Assembly (NCBI RefSeq): GCF_000425505.1
Contig: NZ_KE384392.1
Location: forward strand, 1 to 40,563
DNA: 40,563 nt
Direction of reading: 5' to 3'
Source: Flavobacterium frigidarium DSM 17623
GTDB lineage: Bacteria; Bacteroidota; Bacteroidia; Flavobacteriales; Flavobacteriaceae
Shown: one piece after another, positions 33,154 through 40,563 of the stretch
Layout of the letters: every line of letters begins with the position of its first letter
Position numbering within the stretch: position 1 is the first letter of the stretch
Notes under the pieces: generated by a model
Database searches by the model: none
What the model was told of the DNA's origin: nothing
The model's input: the letters and a program-made list of their open reading frames with translations, nothing else
Made by a program: the position numbers and the translations under genes

Positions 33154-35364
33154 ATGAGTAAAACAGTAATAGTTTCTAACAGATTACCAGTAGATTTAAA
33201 ATTTGAAAAAGAGGAATTAATTGTAAAATCTAGTACGGGAGGGCTGGCGACAGGTATGAAGTCAGTTCACTCAGAGGGCAACGGCATATGGATTGGTTGG
33301 TCAGGCTTAGCCAAAGAAAACCTTTCTACACAACAAGAGGAGCAAGTTATAGAGGCACTAGCTGCAGAAAAATGTATTCAAGTTCCTTTAAGTGAAAAGG
33401 ATATCGAACTTTATTACTACGGTTTCAGTAATATGGCTTTATGGCCTTTATTTCATTATTTTCAAGCCTATACAGAGTTTGAGTTAACACAATGGGAATC
33501 TTATGTAGAAGTTAACCAAAAATTTGCAGATGTAGTTTTAGAGCATGTAAACGATGGCGATACTGTGTGGGTTCACGATTACCAATTATTATTATTACCA
33601 GAATTATTAAGAAAGAAGAATCCAAATATTACCATCGGTTTCTTTTTACATATTCCTTACCCATCTTACGAACTTTTTAGAACATGTCCTTGGCGAAATG
33701 AATTATTACAAGGTATGTTGGGAGCTGATTTAGTTGGTTTTCATACCTACGATTACGCAAGGCATTTTATTAGTTCTGTTAGTCGCATAAAAGATGTCGA
33801 AATTAACTTCAATGAAATTTCTTTTGGTAATCGAATTATCAAAGTAGATTCATTTCCAATGGGGATAGATTACGACAAATATCATAACGCTGCATTAGAT
33901 CATGATAAATATCCTGAAGAAAGCAAATCTGAATTAATGAAAAATTTAGATTTTCACAATAAATCTAATGAAGAAAGTAAATTAATACTTTCCATCGATA
34001 GGATGGATTATACCAAAGGAATTCCTAATAGGATTAAATCTTTCGAATATTTCCTAAACAAATATCCTGAGTACAAGGGGAAGGTAAGATTAGTGATGCT
34101 AGCGGTACCTTCGAGAGAAAATGTGCCCCAATATCAAAAATTAAAAAGAGAAACTGACGAACTTGTAGGACGTATTAATGGTGATTTGTCAACAATAAGT
34201 TGGACACCTATATGGTATTTCTACAGATCACTACCATTTGATGATTTGATTGATTTGTATGTTTCATCTGATGTCGCTATGGTGACCCCAATTAGAGATG
34301 GAATGAATCTTGTAGCGAAAGAGTATGTCGCTACTCGTACAAAGGAGAATGGTGTTTTAATTCTTAGTGAAATGGCAGGTGTGGCAAAGGAAATGCACGA
34401 AGCACTGATAGTGAATCCAAACAATTTTGATCAAACGGCAGACAGTATCAAGAATGCTCTAGAAATGCCTCAAGAGGAACAAAAAACAAGAATTCAAGCA
34501 TTGCAGAAAAGAATTTCACGTTACACTGTGGAGCGCTGGGCAAAAGAATTTTTGAAATCTCTAGAAGCTGCAGGCAAAATTGTTCCTGTACCGGTAGCCA
34601 AAGAAATGGATGAAGCAACAAGAGCTGAAATTGCAGAAAAATACAAAGCGTCTGCTAAAAGATTGCTGCTCCTTGATTACGACGGAACTCTAGTTGGGTT
34701 CAAAAACAATCCTAGTGATGCGATTCCTACACAAGAAATTTATGATTTATTAGATAAAATTGCTGAGGATCCCAATACAGAAATTGCGATAATTAGTGGT
34801 CGCGACCGCAAGACATTAGAGGGTTGGTTCGGTCATAAAGAATTGACTTTAGTTACAGATCATGGCGCTTGGTTACGCAAAAATGGCGGAGAGTGGACTA
34901 CTCTCGATCAACTAAAAACGAGTTGGAAAGAAAACATTCGTCCCGTGATTGAATCTTTCACAGATAGTACTCCGGGAACGCTTATCGAAGAAAAAGAATA
35001 CTCACTTGCATGGCATTACCGTAAGGCAGATCCTGAAATGGCGGCTTTACGTACCATGGAACTGAAACATGTGTTGAAGAGTTTATTATTTAATAATACT
35101 TTGTCTTTATTAGAAGGTAACAAAGTACTTGAAGTTAAGAATAGTAATATAAATAAAGGGAGAGCAGCTTCAAGAATTATTTCGAATGATAAATACGATT
35201 TCATTTTTGCAATAGGGGATGACTGGACTGACGAATTTATGTTTGAAGAGCTACCTGACTCAGCTCACACAGTTAAAGTAGGTAACGTCAAAACAGCAGC
35301 TCAGTATTATATTAAAAGTAACAATGATGTACTTGACTTATTAAAAAGCATTACTTCAAAATAA
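33154..35364 (+). CDS. Bifunctional trehalose-6-phosphate synthase/phosphatase (OtsA-OtsB fusion)
   Basis: 736 aa from the ATG at 33154 (a GTG one codon earlier is also in frame). Residues about 1-475 are a GT20 synthase: SNRLPVDL, GGLATGM, WVHDYQLLLLP, FFLHIPYPSYELFRTCPWR, LVGFHTYDYARHF, SIDRMDYTKGI and TPIRDGMNLVAKEYVA, which join glucose from UDP- or other NDP-glucose to glucose-6-phosphate. Residues about 500-736 are a HAD-type phosphatase with D508 and D510 in DYDGTLVGF, IISGRDR and GDDWTDEFMFEEL, which releases trehalose. The fusion order matches eukaryote-like and many Bacteroidota enzymes. Product is a compatible solute for osmotic or desiccation stress. Confidence 0.96.
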   Translation: MSKTVIVSNRLPVDLKFEKEELIVKSSTGGLATGMKSVHSEGNGIWIGWSGLAKENLSTQQEEQVIEALAAEKCIQVPLSEKDIELYYYGFSNMALWPLFHYFQAYTEFELTQWESYVEVNQKFADVVLEHVNDGDTVWVHDYQLLLLPELLRKKNPNITIGFFLHIPYPSYELFRTCPWRNELLQGMLGADLVGFHTYDYARHFISSVSRIKDVEINFNEISFGNRIIKVDSFPMGIDYDKYHNAALDHDKYPEESKSELMKNLDFHNKSNEESKLILSIDRMDYTKGIPNRIKSFEYFLNKYPEYKGKVRLVMLAVPSRENVPQYQKLKRETDELVGRINGDLSTISWTPIWYFYRSLPFDDLIDLYVSSDVAMVTPIRDGMNLVAKEYVATRTKENGVLILSEMAGVAKEMHEALIVNPNNFDQTADSIKNALEMPQEEQKTRIQALQKRISRYTVERWAKEFLKSLEAAGKIVPVPVAKEMDEATRAEIAEKYKASAKRLLLLDYDGTLVGFKNNPSDAIPTQEIYDLLDKIAEDPNTEIAIISGRDRKTLEGWFGHKELTLVTDHGAWLRKNGGEWTTLDQLKTSWKENIRPVIESFTDSTPGTLIEEKEYSLAWHYRKADPEMAALRTMELKHVLKSLLFNNTLSLLEGNKVLEVKNSNINKGRAASRIISNDKYDFIFAIGDDWTDEFMFEELPDSAHTVKVGNVKTAAQYYIKSNNDVLDLLKSITSK

Positions 35365-35386
35365 CAATTTATATGTAAGATTATTT

Positions 35387-35434
35387 AACGCATTTGAAAA
35401 CGCAATTATTGCTGTTTCTAAATGCGTTTTTTTT
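35387..35434 (+). terminator. Intrinsic terminator after OtsAB
   Basis: AACGCATTT (35387-35395) and AAATGCGTT (35420-35428) form the stem of a long loop, followed by a run of T. It separates OtsAB from topoisomerase IB. Confidence 0.85.
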
Positions 35435-35524
35435 GTGAAAATCATATAATTAGCAACTATAATCTTGTAATTTAATCCAGGGTTTGCAGCCGTATATTTA
35501 CTCTAGGTGTTTAAAAAAATAATT

Positions 35525-36601
35525 ATGACTAGGCTAGAAAATAAATTGGCAAAAATTGATAATAATCCGCAACAAACGGCAAAATTAGCAGGCTTGAGAT
35601 ACTTTAGTAATGCTACAAAAGGTTATTTCAGATTTAAAAACGGAAAGAATTTTATATATAAAGATGAATATGGAGAGAATGTATCTGATATTGAACTATT
35701 AGATCGATTTAAAAAAATGGTGCTCCCGCCAGCTTGGGAAAAAGTATGGATCTCTCCTTACGAAAATTCGCATTTACAAGCAACTGGAATTGATGCCAAA
35801 GGTCGAAAACAATACCGTTACCATGCAAACTGGAACAAGCTACGCAACCAATCCAAGTTTTATCGTCTTCGTCAATTTGCTAAGGTTTTACCAAAAATTA
35901 GAACACAGTTAGAGAAAGATTTAAATAAAAAGGGTATGCCTTATGAAAAGGTTATAGCCTTAGTTATTAAATTAATCGAAGTTACCAATATCAGGATTGG
36001 GAATGAAGCATATAAAAAATTATATGGTTCTTTTGGTTTGACTACACTACAAGACAAGCATGCAAAAATTGGAAAGGGATTAATCTCATTTGAATTTAAA
36101 GGTAAAAAGGGAGTTAAACATAAAATCACACTAAAAGATAAACGACTAATGCGTCTCGTAAAAAGGTGTAGAGACATTCCGGGGCAGGAGTTGTTTCAGT
36201 ACTATGATGATAATGGAGCACACCACACTGTAGGTTCAGCGGATATTAATGGTTATATAAAAGAATGTACAGGGATGGATTTTACTGCTAAAGATTTTAG
36301 GTGTTGGTCCGGTAGTTTGAATGCTCTGAGCTGTTTTTTAGAACAAGAAAAACCGCTTTCGGCAAATGATTGCAAGAAAAAAATAATTAGTGTTCTTGAT
36401 GACGTATCGGCAAAACTAGGAAATACACGAACTGTATGTAAAAAGTATTATGTACATCCTACTGTTATTGCTTCTTTTGAAAGTGGTTCTATCTGGAAGT
36501 ACCAACCTAAACGCACTACAAACAGCAGTAAATTGAACGCTGAGGAGAAAGCCTTAATAAAATTATTATCAAGTGAAAAAATTGCAGAAGTTTTAGCCTA
36601 A
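35525..36601 (+). CDS. DNA topoisomerase IB (poxvirus/bacterial type)
   Basis: 358 aa from the ATG at 35525; a GTG six codons earlier is in frame but unsupported. Family motifs run in order: GYFRFKNGKNFIYKD, PPAWEKVWISP, GIDAKGRKQYRYH, the catalytic R in VTNIRIGNEAY, TTLQDKH, the Lys region FKGKKGVKHKI, DFRCWSGSLNAL and the nucleophile Tyr309 in CKKYYVHPTVI. The enzyme nicks one strand through a 3'-phosphotyrosine and relaxes supercoils of both signs. It is accessory to the type IA and gyrase enzymes. Flanked by terminators on both sides, so its location next to trehalose genes is probably incidental. Confidence 0.95.
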   Translation: MTRLENKLAKIDNNPQQTAKLAGLRYFSNATKGYFRFKNGKNFIYKDEYGENVSDIELLDRFKKMVLPPAWEKVWISPYENSHLQATGIDAKGRKQYRYHANWNKLRNQSKFYRLRQFAKVLPKIRTQLEKDLNKKGMPYEKVIALVIKLIEVTNIRIGNEAYKKLYGSFGLTTLQDKHAKIGKGLISFEFKGKKGVKHKITLKDKRLMRLVKRCRDIPGQELFQYYDDNGAHHTVGSADINGYIKECTGMDFTAKDFRCWSGSLNALSCFLEQEKPLSANDCKKKIISVLDDVSAKLGNTRTVCKKYYVHPTVIASFESGSIWKYQPKRTTNSSKLNAEEKALIKLLSSEKIAEVLA

Positions 36602-36622
36602 TTAATGGTAACAGTATAGTTT

Positions 36623-36665
36623 AAAAAAAAGCTCTAAAGTTAAATAGTTAACTTTAGAGCTTTTT
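36623..36665. terminator. Bidirectional terminator between topo IB and cytidylyltransferase
   Basis: GCTCTAAAGTTAA (36631-36643) pairs with TTAACTTTAGAGC (36648-36660), a 13-bp stem with a 4-nt loop, flanked by eight A on the left and five T on the right. It serves both converging genes. Confidence 0.96.
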
Positions 36666-36686
36666 ACTTTTATGGTAATCCCGACT

Positions 36687-37124
36687 TTAAGCCGTTCTTA
36701 AACCTTCACATTTATATACTTCTCGGCGCAATCCACTACTAGAAAATCTGTGGTCACGTTTATTGTAGATCGTGACGATATTACTTTTTTCGCAGTATTC
36801 TCTTCCTGTAAAGTTAACGTCTCTATATTCTTCTCCAATAATTCTAACATCGATTTGTAGCGCTCTTAAAATATCTTCTAAATCCTGCTCAGTAGTATAA
36901 GGAATGATTTCATCAACAAATTTACAAGCTTTTAGTTGGATGTATCTTTCCACTACTGATTGAGTAGGTTTGTTTTTTTCAGGTCGGTCAATTGTGGGAT
37001 CAGTTTGTAAACCTACAATTAAATAGTCACAGTGCATTTTTGCTTCTTCTAACATTCTTACGTGTCCTGCATGTAATAAATCAAATGCGCTAAATGTAAT
37101 TCCTCTTTTTGTAATCAAGTCCAT
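36687..37124 (-). CDS. TagD-like cytidylyl/adenylyltransferase
   Basis: 145 aa from the ATG at 37124, which gives the normal family N-terminus KRGITFSAFDLLHAGHVRML; an upstream in-frame ATG at 37181 lies in a palindrome and would add 19 unrelated residues. H18 and H21 form the HxGH nucleotidyl-transfer motif. The C-terminal motif DHRFSSSGLRRE takes the place of the RTxGIST of glycerol-3-phosphate cytidylyltransferase. The size matches that family. It likely activates a small phosphorylated alcohol or sugar for a surface polymer, but the exact substrate is not shown by context. It has its own -7 box at 37209-37216. Confidence 0.88.
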   Translation of the reverse strand: MDLITKRGITFSAFDLLHAGHVRMLEEAKMHCDYLIVGLQTDPTIDRPEKNKPTQSVVERYIQLKACKFVDEIIPYTTEQDLEDILRALQIDVRIIGEEYRDVNFTGREYCEKSNIVTIYNKRDHRFSSSGLRREVYKCEGLRTA

Positions 37125-37157
37125 AATATATCTGTTTTGTTTGTTTTGAATATTTAC

Positions 37158-37183
37158 GAATGCATTCTTAATAGGATGCATTC
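37158..37183. repeat. Paired GAATGCATTC palindromes in the cytidylyltransferase leader
   Basis: GAATGCATTC (37158-37167), itself palindromic, recurs as GGATGCATTC at 37174-37183, so the two copies are also inverted repeats able to form a 9-bp stem. It lies between the -7 box and the ATG at 37124, so it could be an operator or a leader hairpin. Confidence 0.5.
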
Positions 37184-37208
37184 AAAAGTTTTTTGTTTTC
37201 AGTATATT

Positions 37209-37216
37209 CAAAATTA
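37209..37216 (-). promoter_or_regulatory. -7 element for the cytidylyltransferase gene
   Basis: Reverse-strand TAATTTTG matches TAnnTTTG about 85 nt upstream of the chosen ATG, giving a leader that contains the palindromes. Confidence 0.45.
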
Positions 37217-37321
37217 GTATTTTGACTCAGGTTTATTTTATACTATTATCATTAGATATTATAGAATTTTTCTTGCATGTTTTATAATCGAATAAAATTA
37301 AATAGTTTAGAAACAGAAAAT

Positions 37322-37348
37322 AAAAAAAGCCGCATTTCTCAATGCGGC
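37322..37348 (-). terminator. Intrinsic terminator of the GH15 gene
   Basis: GCCGCATT (37329-37336) pairs with AATGCGGC (37341-37348) with a TCTC loop; on the reverse strand seven T follow. It is 22 nt after the GH15 stop. Confidence 0.95.
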
Positions 37349-37369
37349 TTTCTATTCTATGATAAAAAA

Positions 37370-39175
37370 TTATTCTCTTCCTATGGCGTCAAGAACACCA
37401 TCTTCGTCACTCACATTAGATAAGTTGATTGCTGTTTCAATTAGTGCTAAATGAGAATACGCTTGCGGAAAGTTTCCTAACAATCGTTTTGTTTCAAAAT
37501 CGATGTCTTCACTAAATAATCCTAAATGATTGCTGTAAGTAAGTAATTGTTTGAATAATTTTTTAGCTTTTTTAGCCTCTCCAATTTTGTATAAACTATT
37601 AATGAACCAAAAAGTACAGATCGTAAATGATGATGATGGTAAACCAAAATCATCTTTATTTTTGTAACGATATAGTAAACCATCATTGCTAAGATCTCTT
37701 TCTATAGCATGTACTGTAGCCACATATTTAGGGTTCATTGCATCAATAAAACCATAATTTTCCATTAATAACACTGAGGTGTCTAAGTCCGGCGAACCAT
37801 AAGATTGGGTAAAGGCTTGAACATCTTCATTCCAAGCATTTTGTAAAATATCATTTTTAATTTCTTCGGCAAGTGGTTCCCATTTTAAAGCATTAGATTT
37901 TTTGCCTAGAATATTTGCTACTTTTATAGCGCGATCAATGGCGGTCCAGCATAGTACTTTCGAAAAAGTAAAATGACGCTCCTCAGTTCTAAATTCCCAA
38001 ATTCCTTTATCTGGTTCTTGCCAGTGTTTTTCAACAACCCAAACTATACCTTTAGTGATGTTCCAGAGCTCCTCACCATTTTCAGTATCGTTGTTAAAAG
38101 TGATTAACTGCTGGTGAATTACATCCATCAAGATACCGTAAATATCATTTTGGCGTTGTGAATAGGCTGCATTTCCTATACGTACAGGTTTACTGCCCAT
38201 ATAACCACTCAAGTGATCAAGAGTTTGCTCTGTCAGCTTTTTTTCTTTATTTATACCATACATTATTTGCAGTTTCTCATCCTTATCCGGAATCAAATCT
38301 ACAATGAACTGTAGGTAATTCTTAGCCATTTTTTTATGACCAAGCTCAGAGACAACTTTTACGACCATTGAAGCATCACGAATCCAGCAAAATCTATAAT
38401 CCCAGTTACGAACTTCCCCAATTGTTTCCGGTAATGAAGTTGTTGCTGCTGCTAGAACAGCTCCAGTTTTTTCGTAACTTAATAATTTTAATGTAATTGC
38501 ACTTCGAATAATTTCTTTATTGAATTTACTATACTTAGTAGTCTTATCTGACCAGCCCAACCAATACGTTTTTGTACGTTCGAATTCTAAATTGATTTTC
38601 GGAAGCGTTGGATTTAAAATTTTTTCATTGTATGCTAGAAGTATATAGCCATCTCCATTTAAAGTAATTTCCTTTGCGTCCTTGAGATCATTAAGATCAA
38701 AACAGCTGTATAAAAATAAAGAGTCAAATTTCTCTGAGTTGCTTAAACTAATAATGTGATCGTCCTTCACATAAGTTACAGTTTCTCCGGTAGCATATTC
38801 TAATTTAGGATTGTAAGCTATTTTAAATTTAGGAGTACCGCTGAGCTTTCTAAAATACCTGATAATTTCAGGTGGAATCATATAACCGCCATTTTCCTTG
38901 CGGTATCTTGGCATAAAATCATTTATTTCAAAAGCATCAATACCGTTGTCAAAAGTGGTAACTAAGATACTTGTATTTTCAAGGTATTGCTGTGAGATTT
39001 TATAATCTTCTGTAGTATGTATTTCAAAACTTCCTCCAATTTTTGAATCTAATATTTTTCCAAATACAGATGAGGAGTCAAATTCAGGTAAACAAAGCCA
39101 CTCGATTGCACCAATATCTGATATTAATGCTGCGCTACGACAATTACCTACTATTCCGTAATTTAAGTTATTCAT
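37370..39175 (-). CDS. Glycoside hydrolase family 15 (glucoamylase/trehalase type)
   Basis: 601 aa, cytosolic (no signal peptide). The N-terminal beta-sandwich (about 1-230) starts YGIVGNCRSAALISDIGAIEWLCLPEFDS. The (alpha/alpha)6 catalytic domain follows with EVRNWDYRFCWIRDAS, the presumed general acid E394 in GIWEFRTEERH and the presumed base E556 in LFSEDID. Family members hydrolyse alpha-linked glucose from maltodextrin-like sugars or, in a bacterial branch, trehalose. Because a trehalose synthase/phosphatase gene is 2 kb away, intracellular trehalose is a fair guess; glucoamylase activity is the alternative. Monocistronic with a clear terminator. Confidence 0.92.
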   Translation of the reverse strand: MNNLNYGIVGNCRSAALISDIGAIEWLCLPEFDSSSVFGKILDSKIGGSFEIHTTEDYKISQQYLENTSILVTTFDNGIDAFEINDFMPRYRKENGGYMIPPEIIRYFRKLSGTPKFKIAYNPKLEYATGETVTYVKDDHIISLSNSEKFDSLFLYSCFDLNDLKDAKEITLNGDGYILLAYNEKILNPTLPKINLEFERTKTYWLGWSDKTTKYSKFNKEIIRSAITLKLLSYEKTGAVLAAATTSLPETIGEVRNWDYRFCWIRDASMVVKVVSELGHKKMAKNYLQFIVDLIPDKDEKLQIMYGINKEKKLTEQTLDHLSGYMGSKPVRIGNAAYSQRQNDIYGILMDVIHQQLITFNNDTENGEELWNITKGIVWVVEKHWQEPDKGIWEFRTEERHFTFSKVLCWTAIDRAIKVANILGKKSNALKWEPLAEEIKNDILQNAWNEDVQAFTQSYGSPDLDTSVLLMENYGFIDAMNPKYVATVHAIERDLSNDGLLYRYKNKDDFGLPSSSFTICTFWFINSLYKIGEAKKAKKLFKQLLTYSNHLGLFSEDIDFETKRLLGNFPQAYSHLALIETAINLSNVSDEDGVLDAIGRE

Positions 39176-39208
39176 AAAAGTATTTTTTTGTTCTACATGA
39201 TTATTTAC

Positions 39209-39239
39209 CTAAATTAAGGAATCATTGCACGCGAGCCAA
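39209..39239 (-). promoter_or_regulatory. Candidate promoter of the GH15 gene
   Basis: Reverse-strand TTG (39237-39239) and TAATTTAG (39209-39216) are 20 nt apart, one mismatch from the TTG/TAnnTTTG consensus, about 34 nt before the ATG. Confidence 0.4.
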
Positions 39240-39392
39240 GATATGTGTGCCAAAAAAATATTAATTATTTATGATTATGTTTCTCAACGAAGATTTTGCC
39301 AATAATGCAATTAACAGTTTAATTTACTAGCTATTTTTAATCTATTCAAAAACAGAGGTTAGTGTGTGTACATAAAAAAGATAATTGCTGCT

Positions 39393-39812
39393 TTACTCTT
39401 TTATGAAACTCCTAATAGAATTTAAAAAATCGATAGTTATTGGCTTTACTTGAAAGGATGTTACATTAGGATCGCTATTTGCTTTATCCAGATCAGCTTG
39501 ATCTATGGTAGATGATATAACAAATACTTGGCAGCTTGATTTTAATTGTTCAGGAAAAGAATGATAAGCAATTAAAAATTCAAAGCCCGACATCAAAGGC
39601 ATATATATATCTACAAAGATAATTTCGGGTAATAAGTCCGGACTATTTTGATTTTCAGTTAAATAATTTAATGCTTCAGTTGCATTTGAAAAAGGCAAAA
39701 TTGCAGCAGCAAAGTTATTCTTTTTTATCAAGCGCGAAGTGATGTATAAGTCAATTGCATTGTCATCAATCGTCATCACTTTTTTGAATTTAGCACTTAC
39801 ATCCTCAATCAT
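39393..39812 (-). CDS. Single-domain response regulator
   Basis: 139 aa receiver-only protein. Acidic pair D16-D17, phospho-acceptor D68 in IIFVDIYMPLMSG, switch Ser100/Ser101 and Lys123 in FQVKPIT are present. Its ATG overlaps the end of the kinase gene by 8 nt (39805-39812), the same order as the pair at 7490-10725, so the kinase is the likely donor. No output domain. I see no clear terminator between its stop and the GH15 gene. Confidence 0.93.
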   Translation of the reverse strand: MIEDVSAKFKKVMTIDDNAIDLYITSRLIKKNNFAAAILPFSNATEALNYLTENQNSPDLLPEIIFVDIYMPLMSGFEFLIAYHSFPEQLKSSCQVFVISSTIDQADLDKANSDPNVTSFQVKPITIDFLNSIRSFIKE

Positions 39813-40563
39813 ATTTAAAGTTTTTTAATCGGATCAGTAAAGTTGTTCCTTGTCCTAGATTTGATGTAATTTGGATATTTCCATGCAGTTTTTCTACTGT
39901 TTCTTTCACTATGTATAGCCCAATTCCTGATCCTTCTGCCTCTCCCGGTAATCGAAAAAACATTTCAAATACTTTTTCGTGAAATTCTGGAGCGATTCCA
40001 ACACCATTGTCTTCTATTGTCAGGACTAATTCGGCATCATTACAGGAAACACTTATTTTGATAAATCTTTTACGCACTGCTGGATTATGATATTTTACGG
40101 CATTCGAAATTATATTTTCAAGAATGGTAGTAAAACGCAATGCGTCAGAATGGAAATTGGTGGCTATATCATTTTTAACTTCAAAATGAATTCCTTTTGC
40201 TTGTTTATTATTTTCAGTGGAGCGAACAACTGAAGTGATAATTTGCAGGATCTTAATTTCTTCAATGAAAATTTCGGTTCTATTATTTCGAGAATAATTA
40301 AGGATATTTTTGATAAAATCATCAAGTCGATTAATACTTGTTTTAATCATCAGCGCATGCTCTAAAGTATCTGCTTCTTCGGTTTCATCCTCAATGATGG
40401 AAAGTAATCCCAGAACAGAAGTTAGTGGTGATCTCAAATCGTGCGACACGCTGTAGACAAAGCGATCCAATTCAGCGTTTGCCTTAATTAATTCGTCGTT
40501 TGTCGCTACTAGTTCTGCTGCGCGGTTTTCTTTTTCATCGTTTTGAAAAGCGAGTTCTTTATT
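39805..40563 (-). CDS. Sensor histidine kinase, C-terminal part (cut by right edge)
   Basis: 252 residues visible; the frame is open to the window end. The visible part starts in a coiled-coil linker of the type KELAFQNDEKENRAAEL, then HisKA with the acceptor His in VYSVSHDLRSPLTSVLGLL, and HATPase_c with NIISNAVKYHN, DNGVGIAPEF and GSGIGLYIVKETVEKLHG. A TTG at 40470 within the linker is not a start. The sensor input lies outside the window. It overlaps its receiver gene by 8 nt. Confidence 0.94.
   Translation of the reverse strand, partial: NKELAFQNDEKENRAAELVATNDELIKANAELDRFVYSVSHDLRSPLTSVLGLLSIIEDETEEADTLEHALMIKTSINRLDDFIKNILNYSRNNRTEIFIEEIKILQIITSVVRSTENNKQAKGIHFEVKNDIATNFHSDALRFTTILENIISNAVKYHNPAVRKRFIKISVSCNDAELVLTIEDNGVGIAPEFHEKVFEMFFRLPGEAEGSGIGLYIVKETVEKLHGNIQITSNLGQGTTLLIRLKNFKYD

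Noticed and set aside
40468..40470. TTG as start of the right-edge kinase
   Set aside because: The frame continues as coiled-coil linker to the window edge, so the gene is simply cut.

Overview
The window is an AT-rich chromosomal stretch from a member of the Bacteroidota, almost certainly Flavobacteriaceae and Flavobacterium-like. The evidence is two giant surface proteins ending in the gliding/type IX secretion type B C-terminal domain, a PorP/SprF-family protein, several promoters matching the Bacteroidota -7 element TAnnTTTG, and weak Shine-Dalgarno sites. I see no phage, IS element, CRISPR array, tRNA or rRNA.

Layout. 1-5925 (+) is a secretion and adhesion operon: the 3' part of a repeat adhesin cut by the left edge, a PorP/SprF-like outer-membrane protein, and a TPR/PD40/OmpA lipoprotein-like protein. 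6010-7486 holds three small genes: a J-domain/KTSC protein, a short unknown and an unrecognised 182-aa-class protein with a possibly leaderless start. 7490-10725 (-) is a CHASE/PAS hybrid-free histidine kinase followed, with a 4-nt overlap, by a single-domain response regulator. 10990-11821 (+) is a three-gene set: a basic small protein, an acidic small protein and a YchJ-type SEC-C protein. 11935-13170 (-) is a ModF-like double ABC ATPase. 13315-15999 (+) is a vWA/MoxR-like AAA+ pair. 16146-17488 holds a 2OG-Fe(II) oxygenase and a GYF-domain membrane protein in convergent orientation.

17825-29977 (-), about 12 kb, is one giant adhesin gene of about 4050 codons. It carries a signal peptide, an IgGFc-binding-like N-terminal domain, 18 DUF11/DUF7507-like modules, seven HYR-like modules, calcium-type DxDxDG repeats and a type B C-terminal domain. 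An in-frame TGA at 28538-28540 cuts it in two. No plausible start codon follows the stop, and the coding signal continues in the same frame. This is the most striking observation in the window: a fresh nonsense mutation, a sequencing error or a recoding event.

30325-40563 is metabolic and regulatory. It holds a PPOX-like stress protein, a ketoglutarate-semialdehyde-type aldehyde dehydrogenase, a small SH3-like protein followed by a fused trehalose-6-phosphate synthase/phosphatase, topoisomerase IB, a TagD-like cytidylyltransferase and a GH15 glucoamylase/trehalase-type enzyme. A second overlapping kinase/response-regulator pair runs off the right edge. OtsAB and GH15 could form a trehalose synthesis and breakdown pair. 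The other neighbours look functionally independent, each bounded by clear intrinsic terminators.
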